Assembly: GCA_945860865.1 (NCBI GenBank)
Contig: CAMARW010000011.1
Coordinates: 1-64,000, forward strand
DNA length: 64,000 nt
Source: Chitinophaga pinensis
GTDB lineage: Bacteria > Bacteroidota > Bacteroidia > UKL13-3
Reading direction: 5' to 3'
In this document: one piece after another, positions 1-10,800 of the stretch
Layout: every line of letters starts with the position of its first letter
Numbering within the stretch: position 1 is the first letter of the stretch
Notes under the pieces: generated by a model
Seen by the model: the letters and a program-made list of their open reading frames with translations, nothing else
Told to the model about the DNA's origin: nothing
Database searches by the model: none
Translations under genes and position numbers: made by a program

Positions 1-582
1 ACGCAGATTAACCATACTTGGAGTATTGATTTTATGACAGACACCCTTGAGAATGGGCGTAAATTTAGATCATTCAACGTTTTGGATGATTTCAATAGAG
101 AAGCAATTCATATTGAAATAGACTATTCAATAAAAAGCTCAAGAGTTATCTATATATTAAATCACTTGATAAAAGGAAGGGAGAAGCCAATAAAAATCAG
201 AATGGATAATGGGCCTGAATTTGTTGCAAATCTAGCAGCAATTTGGAGTAAGGTTCAAGGTATTGAATTTCAATTTATACAGCCAGGGAAGCCAACACAA
301 AATAGCTACATTGAGCGATTTAATCGTACCTATAGGAATCAAATATTAGATGCTTATATTTTTGAGAGCATATCTGAGGTAAGAGAAATTACTGACGCAT
401 GGCTTGTGGATTACAACTTTCATCGTCCTCATGAGAGCTTAAACGGCAAGACTCCAATGATGTTGAAATATGGACAACATCCCTCCAACACAGGCCTTTC
501 AAATGTTGACCACATTCCAACATCACAACAACAACAAAATAATTTATTAATTAAGAAAAAGTCTAATTTAGCACTGTACTAA
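1..582 (+). CDS. IS3-family transposase, integrase core (5' truncated by window edge)
   Basis: C-terminal part of an OrfB-type DDE transposase; the frame is open from base 1 (reading [12 protein letters not shown]), so the gene starts left of the window. The catalytic triad of the rve integrase fold is visible: the first Asp in WSIDFM, the second in MDNGPEF and the Glu in [10 protein letters not shown]. The C-terminal hallmark [16 protein letters not shown] is typical of the IS3 family. The protein would cut and join the ends of its own element. The last residues (a polyglutamine run and a basic tail) are not conserved catalytic sequence. No frameshift is seen in the visible part, so the element may be active, but the left end and OrfA are not visible. 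Confidence 0.93.
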   Translation, partial: TQINHTWSIDFMTDTLENGRKFRSFNVLDDFNREAIHIEIDYSIKSSRVIYILNHLIKGREKPIKIRMDNGPEFVANLAAIWSKVQGIEFQFIQPGKPTQNSYIERFNRTYRNQILDAYIFESISEVREITDAWLVDYNFHRPHESLNGKTPMMLKYGQHPSNTGLSNVDHIPTSQQQQNNLLIKKKSNLALY

Positions 583-600
583 AATTGGGAGCCTTACACA
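1..600 (+). mobile_element. Right end of an IS3-family insertion sequence
   Basis: The transposase stops at 582. The next 18 bases end in CCTTACACA near base 600, so the opposite strand begins TGTGTAAGG, consistent with the TG...CA termini of IS3 elements. The exact end is inferred because the left inverted repeat is outside the window. The sequence beyond 600 changes character and carries a terminator and a broken toxin gene. Confidence 0.6.
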
Positions 601-638
601 TTATAGTTGCATCTTTCGTCAATAAGGGGAGCAAAAAG

Positions 639-661
639 CCGACAGTCCGTCGGTTTTTTTT
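639..661 (+). terminator. Rho-independent terminator
   Basis: Stem CCGAC (639-643) and GTCGG (649-653) with a 5-nt loop, followed by a run of eight or more T. It sits between the IS end and the truncated higB. It may belong to a gene whose body was removed when the IS arrived. Confidence 0.75.
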
Positions 662-704
662 ATTTTAGAAATCATTTTTTTGTTTTCTATTAGAAAACAT
701 TTAG

Positions 705-854
705 TTTTGCCAAGATTTCAATATAATGGGAAATAAGTTTAGGCTTGTGGTTCGCATTTTTCTTGAATATAAAGCTATACAAATCAAATGGTTTGGAACA
801 CACAAGGTATACGATAAAATAAATGTTTCAACTATTCAACATAAAATAAAATAA
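705..854 (+). pseudogene. higB-like toxin remnant (N-terminal half missing)
   Basis: An open frame from 705 to the TAA at 852-854 encodes about 49 residues that look like the C-terminal half of a HigB/RelE-fold mRNA interferase: FNIMGNKFRLVVRIF, then IKWFGTHKVYDKI. Intact HigB proteins are about 95-105 residues, and the GNKFRL and FxGTHxxYDKI blocks are family hallmarks. An in-frame TAG at 702-704 precedes the homologous part, and no frame upstream restores the N-terminus before the terminator at 639-661. The stop overlaps the antitoxin start as TAATG, the usual higBA layout. I infer a 5' deletion, plausibly linked to the neighbouring IS3 element. The toxin should be inactive. Confidence 0.8.
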
Positions 855-1210
855 TGGAACTCTCCGTAATAAAAAATAAAACCCAATACGAAGCATACTT
901 GGAGTGGGTAGATGAAATGTTTGATAAAAAAGTATCCCCGAATTCGGCAAATGGAAAAAAAGTTGAAGTGGCTTTATTACTCATCAAACAATATGAAGAC
1001 GAACACTTCTCCATCCCTTATCCTAATCCTCTTGAAACTATCAAACTAAAAATGACAGAGCTTGGATTAAAAAACAAAGACCTTGTTGGGAAAATTGGAA
1101 GTAAAGGTTACGTGTCTTCTTTATTAAGTGGGAGAAAACCATTAACACTTGAAATTGCTAAAATTTTTCATAAGGAATTACATATTCCTGCTAAGGTTTT
1201 TTTTGCTTAA
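854..1210 (+). CDS. higA: HigA-like antitoxin, XRE-type HTH
   Basis: A 118-residue protein of the HigA antitoxin type. Residues about 58-115 form an HTH_3/XRE helix-turn-helix (ETIKLKMTELGLKNKDLVGK, then YVSSLLSGRKPLTLEIAKIF). The N-terminal part, rich in Glu and Lys, would bind the toxin. In intact loci HigA neutralises the ribosome-dependent endoribonuclease HigB and represses its own promoter. Here the start codon overlaps the stop of the truncated higB by one base (TAATG). Its reading frame is intact, so it survives as an orphan antitoxin or regulator. Operator sites are not obvious in the disrupted upstream DNA. Confidence 0.85.
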   Translation: MELSVIKNKTQYEAYLEWVDEMFDKKVSPNSANGKKVEVALLLIKQYEDEHFSIPYPNPLETIKLKMTELGLKNKDLVGKIGSKGYVSSLLSGRKPLTLEIAKIFHKELHIPAKVFFA

Positions 1211-1269
1211 GGTTTCATTCAATTATCCCAAGCTTTATTCAGTAAATTACTTCTTACAAGCGTCCGCTC

Positions 1270-1785
1270 TCACAACTTCTTCACAAACCAATAGTCTGTT
1301 TGTGGGGTTGAACCCAAAGGGAAATCATTCTCTAGACCTGAGTTGATAAAGCCGTGTTTTTCGTAAAAACCGCGTGCCCTAAAATTGTATTCCCAAACCG
1401 ATAAATACATCACTTGGTATCCATTATTTTTGGCGAAATCAAAGGCGTATTCCATTAATGCATTTGCTGCACCTTTGCCGTGATAGTTGGCTATAACATA
1501 TAACCTCACCAATTCTATGCAGCGCATGTTTTGAACAGATTCTATGGGGCAAGTATGTTTAGCGTTAATGCGCATATACCCTTGGGCAATTCCTTGCGTT
1601 TCGTAAAAAAAGAAATGATCGCTGTCGTCGCTCAACTCGGCGCTAACTTGTTCCGTATTAAAATAGGTATCTAAAACGCCGCGCATGTCTTCTTTGGTGC
1701 AAGTATTGCCAAAGGTATGGGCAAACGTTTCGCTACCCAATTGCTGCAAAAGCGAAATATCCTGCAAGGTTCCTCGTCGTATCAT
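1270..1785 (-). CDS. GNAT-family N-acetyltransferase
   Basis: A 171-residue GCN5-related acetyltransferase using acetyl-CoA. The acetyl-CoA loop (motif A) reads ELVRLYVIANYHGKGAANAL, with the expected R/Q-x-x-G-x-G/A pattern. Motif B follows as VMYLSVWEYNFRARGFYEKHGF, the common W-N-x-x-A-x-x-F-Y-x-x-x-G-F ending. The opening MIRRGTLQDISLLQQL is also typical. Overall it most resembles the PaiA/RimI-like small-molecule acetyltransferases, but the acceptor cannot be read from sequence. A TAnnTTTG box lies only 4 nt before the ATG, predicting a leaderless mRNA. It is a single-gene unit, and the gene to its left is convergent. Confidence 0.9.
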   Translation of the reverse strand: MIRRGTLQDISLLQQLGSETFAHTFGNTCTKEDMRGVLDTYFNTEQVSAELSDDSDHFFFYETQGIAQGYMRINAKHTCPIESVQNMRCIELVRLYVIANYHGKGAANALMEYAFDFAKNNGYQVMYLSVWEYNFRARGFYEKHGFINSGLENDFPLGSTPQTDYWFVKKL

Positions 1786-1789
1786 GAAA

Positions 1790-1797
1790 CAAATTTA
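1790..1797 (-). promoter_or_regulatory. -7 promoter box next to the GNAT start
   Basis: Reads TAAATTTG on the minus strand, matching the Bacteroidota -7 consensus TAnnTTTG. Four bases separate it from the ATG at 1785. No clear -33 TTTG is seen. Confidence 0.5.
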
Positions 1798-1832
1798 CAG
1801 ATTAAATACATACGCATACATATAAAAAAAAA

Positions 1833-1856
1833 GGGGCTGCTCAAACGAGCAGCCCC
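1833..1856. terminator. Bidirectional-looking terminator hairpin
   Basis: Perfect 10-bp stem GGGGCTGCTC / GAGCAGCCCC with a 4-nt loop, flanked by A9 on the left and T6 on the right. It lies 22 bases beyond the stop of the giant minus-strand gene and would terminate it; GNAT starts on the other side and reads away from it. Confidence 0.85.
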
Positions 1857-1878
1857 TTTTTTATAAGCTTAGAATGGA

Positions 1879-4800
1879 TTAGTTGGCAGTCTTAACTACT
1901 TTTAAAGTTCTAGACTCAACTCCATTTACGTTGATGAAGTAAATACCTGCATTTACGCTTTCCAATTCTGGAAGTGTTATGCTGTTCATTCCTTCTTTTA
2001 CGTTTACAGTTTTAGTAGCAATTTCTTTTCCTTGTACATCTAAAATAGTGATGGTGTAAGGAGCAGTAGCTGCAGAAACAAATTCAATTTGGGTTGAACC
2101 CATAAATGGATTTGGAACAGCTGTTACATTAGATAAGCTTAACTCGCTGCGTTCTACTTTTACAATATTGCTAAAGCTTTCTGTTTCATCAAAATCGATT
2201 TGACGTAAGCGGTAGTATAAAGTATTGGCAATGGTAAACGCCTTCTCATCCAATAATAAGTAATTGCTAGTTCTAGCTGTTGTTCCGTTACCTTTTACAA
2301 AGTTAACCGACTCAAACTTCTTACCATCTAAAGAACGCTCAACCATAAATCCTTTGTTGTTTAATTCCATAGCGGTTTTCCAAGTTAACAATACATCATT
2401 GTTTACACCGTTTGCATTGAAACTAATTAACTTCACTGGTAATGGATTAACAGCAGAGTCACTAGCAATGGCAAATTCTCCAAATACCCTTAGGTCGGAA
2501 CGGTTAGCAATAAACGAGCTATTTGTACCAGTAGCAGCACTGTATACACCTGCTGTATCCCAGTTTGATGTGGCATTTGCTCTGCGAATTACTGTAAGAG
2601 ATGAAAGGTTATTTACACCAGCAAAAGATACTGCTTGAAGTGCTAAGTTATAAGTACCTGCAGCTCCAGGATTGAATCCGTTTCCGGCTTCAATTCTCCA
2701 AACACCATTTTCAGATACTTTGTTAACTGGTAAGAAACCATCTAAGAAAGGAATACCTGCGGTGGTAGGAATACCAGGAACAAATCTAACAGTTACAGTT
2801 CCGCGACTAGTAGGAGCAGTGTTGGTGCTTAAGGTAGCTGTTCTGCCTGCTAAGCCTTGAACCAATGGGAAGCTTACAGTTGCCGTAGCAGTATCAACCC
2901 AACGTGATAAGGCACCTTGAACACCACCTGTACCAGTAATAGTACCCATGTTGCTTCTGTTACCTACAGTTAAGGTTAAATTGGCGCCATTAATAATGCG
3001 TCCACTGATTAGGTTTAATGAATCCCAAGCGCTTAAGTTTTCTGCTGATGCAGCGTTCATGGTAACAATAGAGTTATTGCTAACTGAGATGCTAGAAACT
3101 TCTTGAGATAACACACCGTTTACAGTAACTGCACCGTTGCTAAATGCTAAACGGTCGTTTAAGTTTCTGTTGGTACGGCTTGGTGTCCAGTTACCAGCTG
3201 TTGCGAAATCATTAGCAGCAGTTTGGTTCCAAACATAAGTAGTTGGAGTTGGTGCTGGTAAAATGTTAACTGTATAGTCTTCAGTTTCTCCGTAACCATA
3301 TGCGGCACAAGGAGAAATCGGACTAAAAGTTGTTTCATTTAAAATTACACGCATTCTCTTCAATCCTGGAGCTACATTTAATGGAATAGTAATATCACCT
3401 GTACGGAAAACAGTAGTACCATATAGGAAAGGTGCGGTCATATGCACCTCTTCACCTACATCGGTAAAATCACCATCATCGTTAAAGTCGATCCACATTC
3501 CCAATACACCATCATAAGGACCACCACAAGTGCTGGTATTTACAGAGAATGGAGTTATAGAACCAGCCGCTAAGTTTGGAGCTGCAACAGTAGACGTATA
3601 ATTTGCAAATCCACCTTGGATTGAACCAACACCACCTGTAGTTGCACAGCTAGATGTATTGTTTAAGGTTCCTAAGGTAACGTTCCAAATTTCACCATCT
3701 GCTAAAGGCACTGCTGCCGAAGAAACGCAATATGGAGCGCGAATTAAACGGGCACCAGCTGGCGCTGTGGTTGTTGGAGTTTGCGGTGTTGCACCTACTG
3801 TAATTGAAGTTACTTCAATATCTACCGAATCGCCAACTGTGGCAGTTGCAGGTACATTGTAAGTAACCCAGAAATAGTTGGTATCGTTTAACAAGTTTCT
3901 GCTTCCAGTAATATTAAATGGTGCAGCACTTGAACCAGAACCTCCAAAGAATACAGGAGAAACTAAGTTAGGGTTTGCGCCAGTATACCAAACAATGATA
4001 CTATCTATGTTGGTTAATGGGTTAGCAGAACCATTGGTGTTCAAACTAAATTGAGTTACTGGAATTGTTGCACCAGTTGAAGAGGCTACCACCATAATTC
4101 TAGCCATTTGATTTAAGGTACTACCTCTCTCTATTTTGGTTAAAGTTGGGTGAATAACATTTGAACTGATATAAGTCATTGGTACGGTAATAAGCACGTT
4201 ACCTGCAGGTGCAGATACGCTTGGTACTCTCCATGCTCCAAATATTTGCGCACTGTCGAAACGAGCATCAACCACATTTGCATTGGCAGCTGTAGTGCTG
4301 ATATCATAAGCCAACCAGTAGTTGTTGGTATCGTTTACAGCTGTATCACTAATGGCAAAGTTAAAATCGCCATTTGGTGTAGCTACGGTTCCCACTAAGT
4401 TCGCAGTACTAAAGAATCTAGAGTTTCCAGTTTTGTATAATTTAGCACTTAAGATATCACCTGCAGCAGTTGTACCTGATGTGTTAAAGTTTAACTGAGA
4501 GATAATTCCAGGTAAACAAGGTGTTGCTTTCACAATTAATGGAACTCTTAATACAGGGATGTTTACAGCACCAGCAGAAGTAGTAGATACTTGCTGAATA
4601 GTTGTACTTGCTAAGTATGAAGCAGGTTCCTGCAAAATATTTACTGTGTAATCTTCAGTTTCTCCGTAGAAGTAAGTTCCACAAGAACTAGCCAAGGTTA
4701 AAAGGACAGACTCTTGTAAAACTACACGCATTCTGGTTGGTCCGTTTAAGGCAGCACATGGAACAGTGAATGAACCAATGAAGTTACCGCTAGATAATGC

Positions 4801-7800
4801 AGGGGCAGTGTATACCATCTCACCCGCATCCCACAATCCATTTTGATTAATATCAATATAAATTGCCATACCAGAAGTATATGCTCCACCAGATGATGCA
4901 TAACAAATATCGAAATTAACGGTAGAACCAGCTACTAAATTAATACCTGTAATACCTGTATTGTTGGTGTAGGTACCAGTTGCCCATGGCTGTGTAACTC
5001 CGCAACCTGTACCTACATTCATCACCGGAGAACCTCCAGAGGTAAATATTACCCTTCCGATATCTGAATCAAAAGAACTTGTAGCTGCAGAAATACAATA
5101 AGGGGCTCTAATCTGGCGAGAACCAGCAGGCGCGCTTGTAGTTGGTGTTTGAGGAGTTCCTGCAATGGTAATGCTAGTTAATTCTGCATCCAATGAATCT
5201 CCTATAGCTGCTGTTGCAGGTAATCTGTAGGTTAACCAGAAATAGTTGGTGTCGTTTCCTAAGTTTTGCAATCCTGTGATGTTAAATGCACCCGATTGTG
5301 CACCTACACCTCCAAAGAAATTGGTGGTAGCAAAGTTAGGGTTTGAACCAGTATACCAAATGATGGCACTATCCATATTGGTTAATGGATTAGCAGAACC
5401 ATTGGTGCTTAAACTAAATTGAGTTAATGCAATTGGAGCACCTGTTGATGAAGTTCTAACCATAATTCTTAAGAATTGATTGTTAGCAGTACCTCTTTCA
5501 ACTTTGGCAAGCGTTGGATGAATTACATCTGAACTTATATAAGTCATAGGAACGGTTACAGTAACCGCACCTGTAGGATTAGCATTGATAGGCGTTCTCC
5601 ATGAACCAAATACCAAAGCACTATCAAAACGAGCATCTAATAAATTACTGTTTGCCGCAGATGATGAAACATCGTATGCCAACCAGTAGTTATTGGTATC
5701 GTTAAAAGTAGTATCCGTTAATGGGAAACTGAAGGCACCACTTGGTGTGCTAACTGTACCTACTAAGTTAGTGGTAGAGAATGGCGCATTGATGCCTGTT
5801 CTGTATAATTTAGCAGCTAAAATATCACCCACACTAGTTGTACCAGCTGTATTAAAGTTTAACTGCTCAATAGTTCCTGGTACACACAAAGTAGAAATTA
5901 CTTTAACTGGAACTCTTAAGATTGGCACATTGGTAGCACCAGCACCAACTTGGGCAACCTGCTGTAGCGCATTAGCAGCCAAGAATGTAGGTGGAGCATT
6001 TACAATATTTACAGTGTAGTCTTCTGTTTCACCATAAGCAAATGTACCACATGAGTTAGATAATGCTAAAATTGTAGATTCTATTAACACTATACGCATT
6101 CTGGTAGGACCGTTTAATGCAGTACAAGGAATACTGAATGATCCCACAAAATTGGTTGATAATAGGGTAGGAGCCGAATAGGCCATTTCGCCTGCATCCC
6201 ACACACCATTTTGGTTGTAATCAATGTAGATTGCCATACCAGAAGTATAAGCTCCGCCAGATGAGGCGTAACAAATGTCAAAATTAACGGTTGCACCAGT
6301 AATCAAATTAATTCCACCAATACCTGTGTTATTTGTATACGTGCCAGTAGCCCATGCTTGAGCTGTTCCACAACCTGTTCCTACATTCATTACTGGATTA
6401 CCACCAGAAGTAAAGATTACTCTTCCAATATCTGAGTCGAATGTTGATGTTGCACCCGAATTACAATAAGGAGCACGAATTTGGCGTGCACCAACAGGAG
6501 CAGTAATTAAAGGAGCTGTTTGTGCCGTTCCATTTAATACTAATCCGGTGTATTCTGCATCTACAGAATCTCCAATTACTGCAGTTGCAGGAAGGTCGTA
6601 GGTTAACCAGAAATAATTCATGCCATTGGCTAAGTTTGCATTGCCATTTATGGTAAATGTACCATTTGGACCATTAAATGTTCCAAACAAATTAGTAGTA
6701 GCAAAATTGCCATTGGTGCCAGTATAATACAATTTAGCATTTGTAATATTTGTAGTAGGTAAAACTGAACCGTTGGTGTTAAATGAGAATGAATTAGCTG
6801 CAATAGGAGCACCTGTTGCGCTCATCTCTACATCTAATCTTAAGATTAAATTGTTTACAGAGTTTTGTTCTACTTTAGCCGTTAATGCTTGAGCTGCATT
6901 AGATGCAACTAATGTCATTGGTAAAGTTACAGTTCTGCCACCAGCAGCTGGCGAAACAAGGGTTCTAATTGTATCTGCAACGGTTACGTTTGCGCACTCA
7001 GCAGCTAATAAATCGCCTAAAACAGCACCGCTTGCAATGTCATATGCCACCCAGAAATAGTTATCACCGTTTGCCAAAGTAATATTTTGGTTTACAGAGA
7101 AAGTAGCTGGCACAGGTGCATTAATGGTTGAACCAATTTGGGTGCTCGTAGAAAAGTTAGGATTGGTTCCAGTATAATAAACCTTAGCATTCGCAATAGC
7201 AGCTAGGTTAGTAGTACCTGTTCTGGCAAAGTTGAAGTTTCTTGCGCTTGCAGGAACAACACCAGAAACGCTAACTCTTACCCTAATAATTGGCATGTTT
7301 AAAGCGCCAGCAGAAACACCATCGGTATTTCTTACAACATCTGCAGAAACAAAAGTCATTGGTGCAGCAGCTGTAGCTATGGTAAAGAATTCACCATTGG
7401 TTGCTAAAGGAGCGATAGGGCCTGGAGCAGTGGCTGAAGTAGTACGCGTATATTCAGTATTATTTACCAAAGCAGCAGTACCACCTAATGTTAAACTTCT
7501 ATTTGTCCAAGGGCCAGTGGCTGAAGCTGCTTGAGCTACATAAATATCACCTTGTGTTCCAGAGAAATTATCTGAATTAGTATGTGCAAAATTATTGGCT
7601 CTAATGCCAACGGTGGCATTGCTTGGTAAATCTATTGCATTGTTTCTTTGGATGCGGTAGATGTTCTTTCCCATGGTGCTAGAAATACCAGCACCCACAT
7701 TGCTTGTAGGATTGCCGTTATTATCTAACCAAATGGTTAAATCTTGTCCAGCCCAGTTTACACCTGGAGTTATGGTTAAAGTTTTTCTTACGTTGCTAGT

Positions 7801-10800
7801 TAAAGCATTTTGCATGTATTGCTCGCCTACTCCTAAAGGTACATTAATAGCTAAACTATTATTGGTTGGTCTTACAAATCTTACCGGACCAACTACGTAC
7901 GAACCCTGATTAAAGTTAGGAGCAACGGCTGTTGGAATAGAGTTAAAAGGAGTTCCTGTACCACCCCAGCCAAATACCAATGGGTTGGCTAAAGAAGTTT
8001 TTAAAATACCTCTAGTGAATGTAACAGCACCACCAACAGCAGTATCTGTTCTACCAATTAATAAAGGCGTATTTAAAACTATTTTATTTTGGGTGTTTAC
8101 AATTAAAGAACCTCTTACAAAATGCGTTCCGGCTAAAGTATCTACTTCAAAACCTGGTGCAAATTCATCCTGGGTAAGTACAGCTGAATGCATATTACCA
8201 TTAATAGTTCCACCATAATACATGGTTCTTAGTGTTGTAGCACCCAAGAAAGGGAAATTTGGTCTTTGGGTTAAGCTTGCTCTAGGACCAGAACGGTATA
8301 CGGCAATGGCGTTGCTATTTAATCCTAAATTTAAATTGCCATTCGGATTAACCGGACCTTCAAGAAGGAAATAGCTATTTCTAATTGTTACAGGAGAATT
8401 ATATGTAAACCCAGCAGAGTTTTGCATATACATTTGAGATACATAGTTATTCGTAATGGTACCCGTATTGGTAAAGAATGCAGGTGATCCACCGGTAAAG
8501 AGCAAAGTAGATAATGTTGAAGTACCTAGATTTACTGTACCTGCATTGTTTAAAGAACCTCCAATATATGTCCAACGTGAAGTGGCATGAGCAACAGCAG
8601 TAGTATTAAAAGTTGTATAAGTTCCACCGCTCAAAACAGTCATACTGTCAAATGCTTGCAATACGCTTAGAGTAGAGGTAGAGAAAAACCTTAATGTACC
8701 AGCTACAGTAATTGTTTGTGTACGGGCAATGTTTTGGTTTATTACCACTTCATGTCCTGTAGCAACTACCACATGGTTATTTGAATTTGGTACAATACCA
8801 CCAACCCAAGTTGTAGTATCGCTCCAGTTACCATTTTGAGCAGAGGTGATAGTAGTTGGAACAAATTCATCAATAGTTAAACTATCGATAAAAACGTTAC
8901 CATTAAAACTATAAGCTGCATTTTTTTGCAAAGCAAAGCGTGCACCAGCTGTTCTGTATTCGGCAGGGATTTTAACATTGATAATTTGCCAAGGGTTAGA
9001 AGCATTTACCAAACCTGTGCCAGTTGCACTAGTTATGGTTGCATTAAAACCTGGTTGCACATGCATAATAGGATTCCAAGTGCTGCCATTGTCTTTACTA
9101 GCCATAACCATTAACGGATAAAGGTAGCTACCTGAATTGGCATAGAACATATGGAAACGTATGAATGGACTAGTAGAAGCGCTCAAGTCTAAAGTTGGCG
9201 TTTCTAGTCTTCTGTGCATCATGTTGGTTCCTGAACCAAAATAATACTCTTCTAACCACAATGCTTTATTTCCAGATACTGCTGCATTAGGCGCCGTAGC
9301 AAAATTGGTTTTATTCCAAGAAGCAAGACCTAAATTAGTAATTGGCTCCCAGTCTTTTGGTCCTACCAAAGTAACAGCAGCAGGCGTACCATCTCCCCAC
9401 ATATCTAAACGGGTTTGTGTCCAACCCGCTGGAGCAGCTGGTGTACCTACCCAAGTAGTGTCGAAGTTCTCTATGAATGGAAGTGGCCTTGAGGCAGTAA
9501 AGCTTCTTACTGCACCATAACCGGTATCTGTTGCGTTTATAGCATAAGCTCTGTAGAAATATACAGTTGAAGCAGTTAAACCAGTGGCATTTACGTTAAA
9601 TGCCCCTAAAGTTACTGCTGGTGATGTAGCTAAATTGGTAGCTCCTGCTGCTCCAAGCGTTAAGCTATTGGTGGTTCCAAATAAGATACCACTTGCATTT
9701 ACAGCTGGGAATGAAGAACTGATGGCACCATTTAAAAAGGCTGAGGTTTGACCAATACCATTTGCATTATTAGTAACTACCACTGGAGGCGCAATGCTAA
9801 ATTCATTGGCACCTAAATCAGGTGTAGCACTTCTTGGGTTTCCGTTTATATCTGTTGTAACCACTGCTAAAGCAACACCAGAATTGTCTAGCGCTTTAAC
9901 TTGTGATCTAAAATCTCTATTTGCAGCGTTTACAAACAATGGGTTTAGCGTAACTGTGTTAGCATCGTTGCTCGCTGGAGTTGTTATGGCTAAATCTATT
10001 GCAGCAATCGTAGCGGCATCTGTGGCATTTAATAAACCCATGAAGCCATTCGTTGTGCTCGACAAGAAATAGTTGTTGTTGTTTATAATAGAGGTGGCCG
10101 TACCCATTAAGGTACCCGAAGAGGTTCTTAAAACATAGTGTTTTGCCAAGCCGGTTTGTGCACCAGTATTATTAATAAAATGGTTGTTTCTTACATTATA
10201 GGTTGCAGTGCTTCCTCCCCATTCCATTACTACGTTTGATGCAGTTAATGAACCAGAACCATCTAATACAACGGTATTATTGTATATGTTGATTTCTGAG
10301 GTAGCATTACCAGTACCATTAAAAATACCAACAATTACCCTAGTTGCTGTAGCAGTTCCGCTATAGGTTGCTGTTAAATCACTAATTTCATTATTGTATA
10401 CGTTGGTAATATTAGTTGGTCCAGCAGTAGTATTTTGAGAAACATCAATACCTCTAGATGCACTTGTACTGGTATTTAAGTTGTTACGAATACCAAAAAC
10501 TCTATTATTGAAAATATTGGTAATACCCGTTGAGTTTGTAGTTAGGATTCCACGTTTGATACCAGAAGACATGATATTTCTGATGGTACAATTAGATGCC
10601 TCAAAATTGTTTTGAGATTGTGTTGAGATACCATAAGCACCAGCTGTTGTAGAGCCTCCAATATCTCCTGTTGGAGTTCCAGTGTAGGCAGCTCCAATCC
10701 TTGTGTTAATTACCCTGTTCGACTGACCTGGGAATGAAGAGTTACCTGAAATCAAGAAAACTCCGCCTAAACCGCAATTTTCAATAACCATATTGCTGAT

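Noticed and set aside
832-1014. 60-residue minus-strand frame over higB/higA
   Set aside because: Antisense shadow of the higA frame; nothing protein-like.
5693-6019. Long open frames antisense to the giant gene (this and about a dozen others between 2.2 and 12 kb)
   Set aside because: They mirror the Thr/Ala/Val-rich codons of the minus-strand gene, have no start context and show no family likeness.
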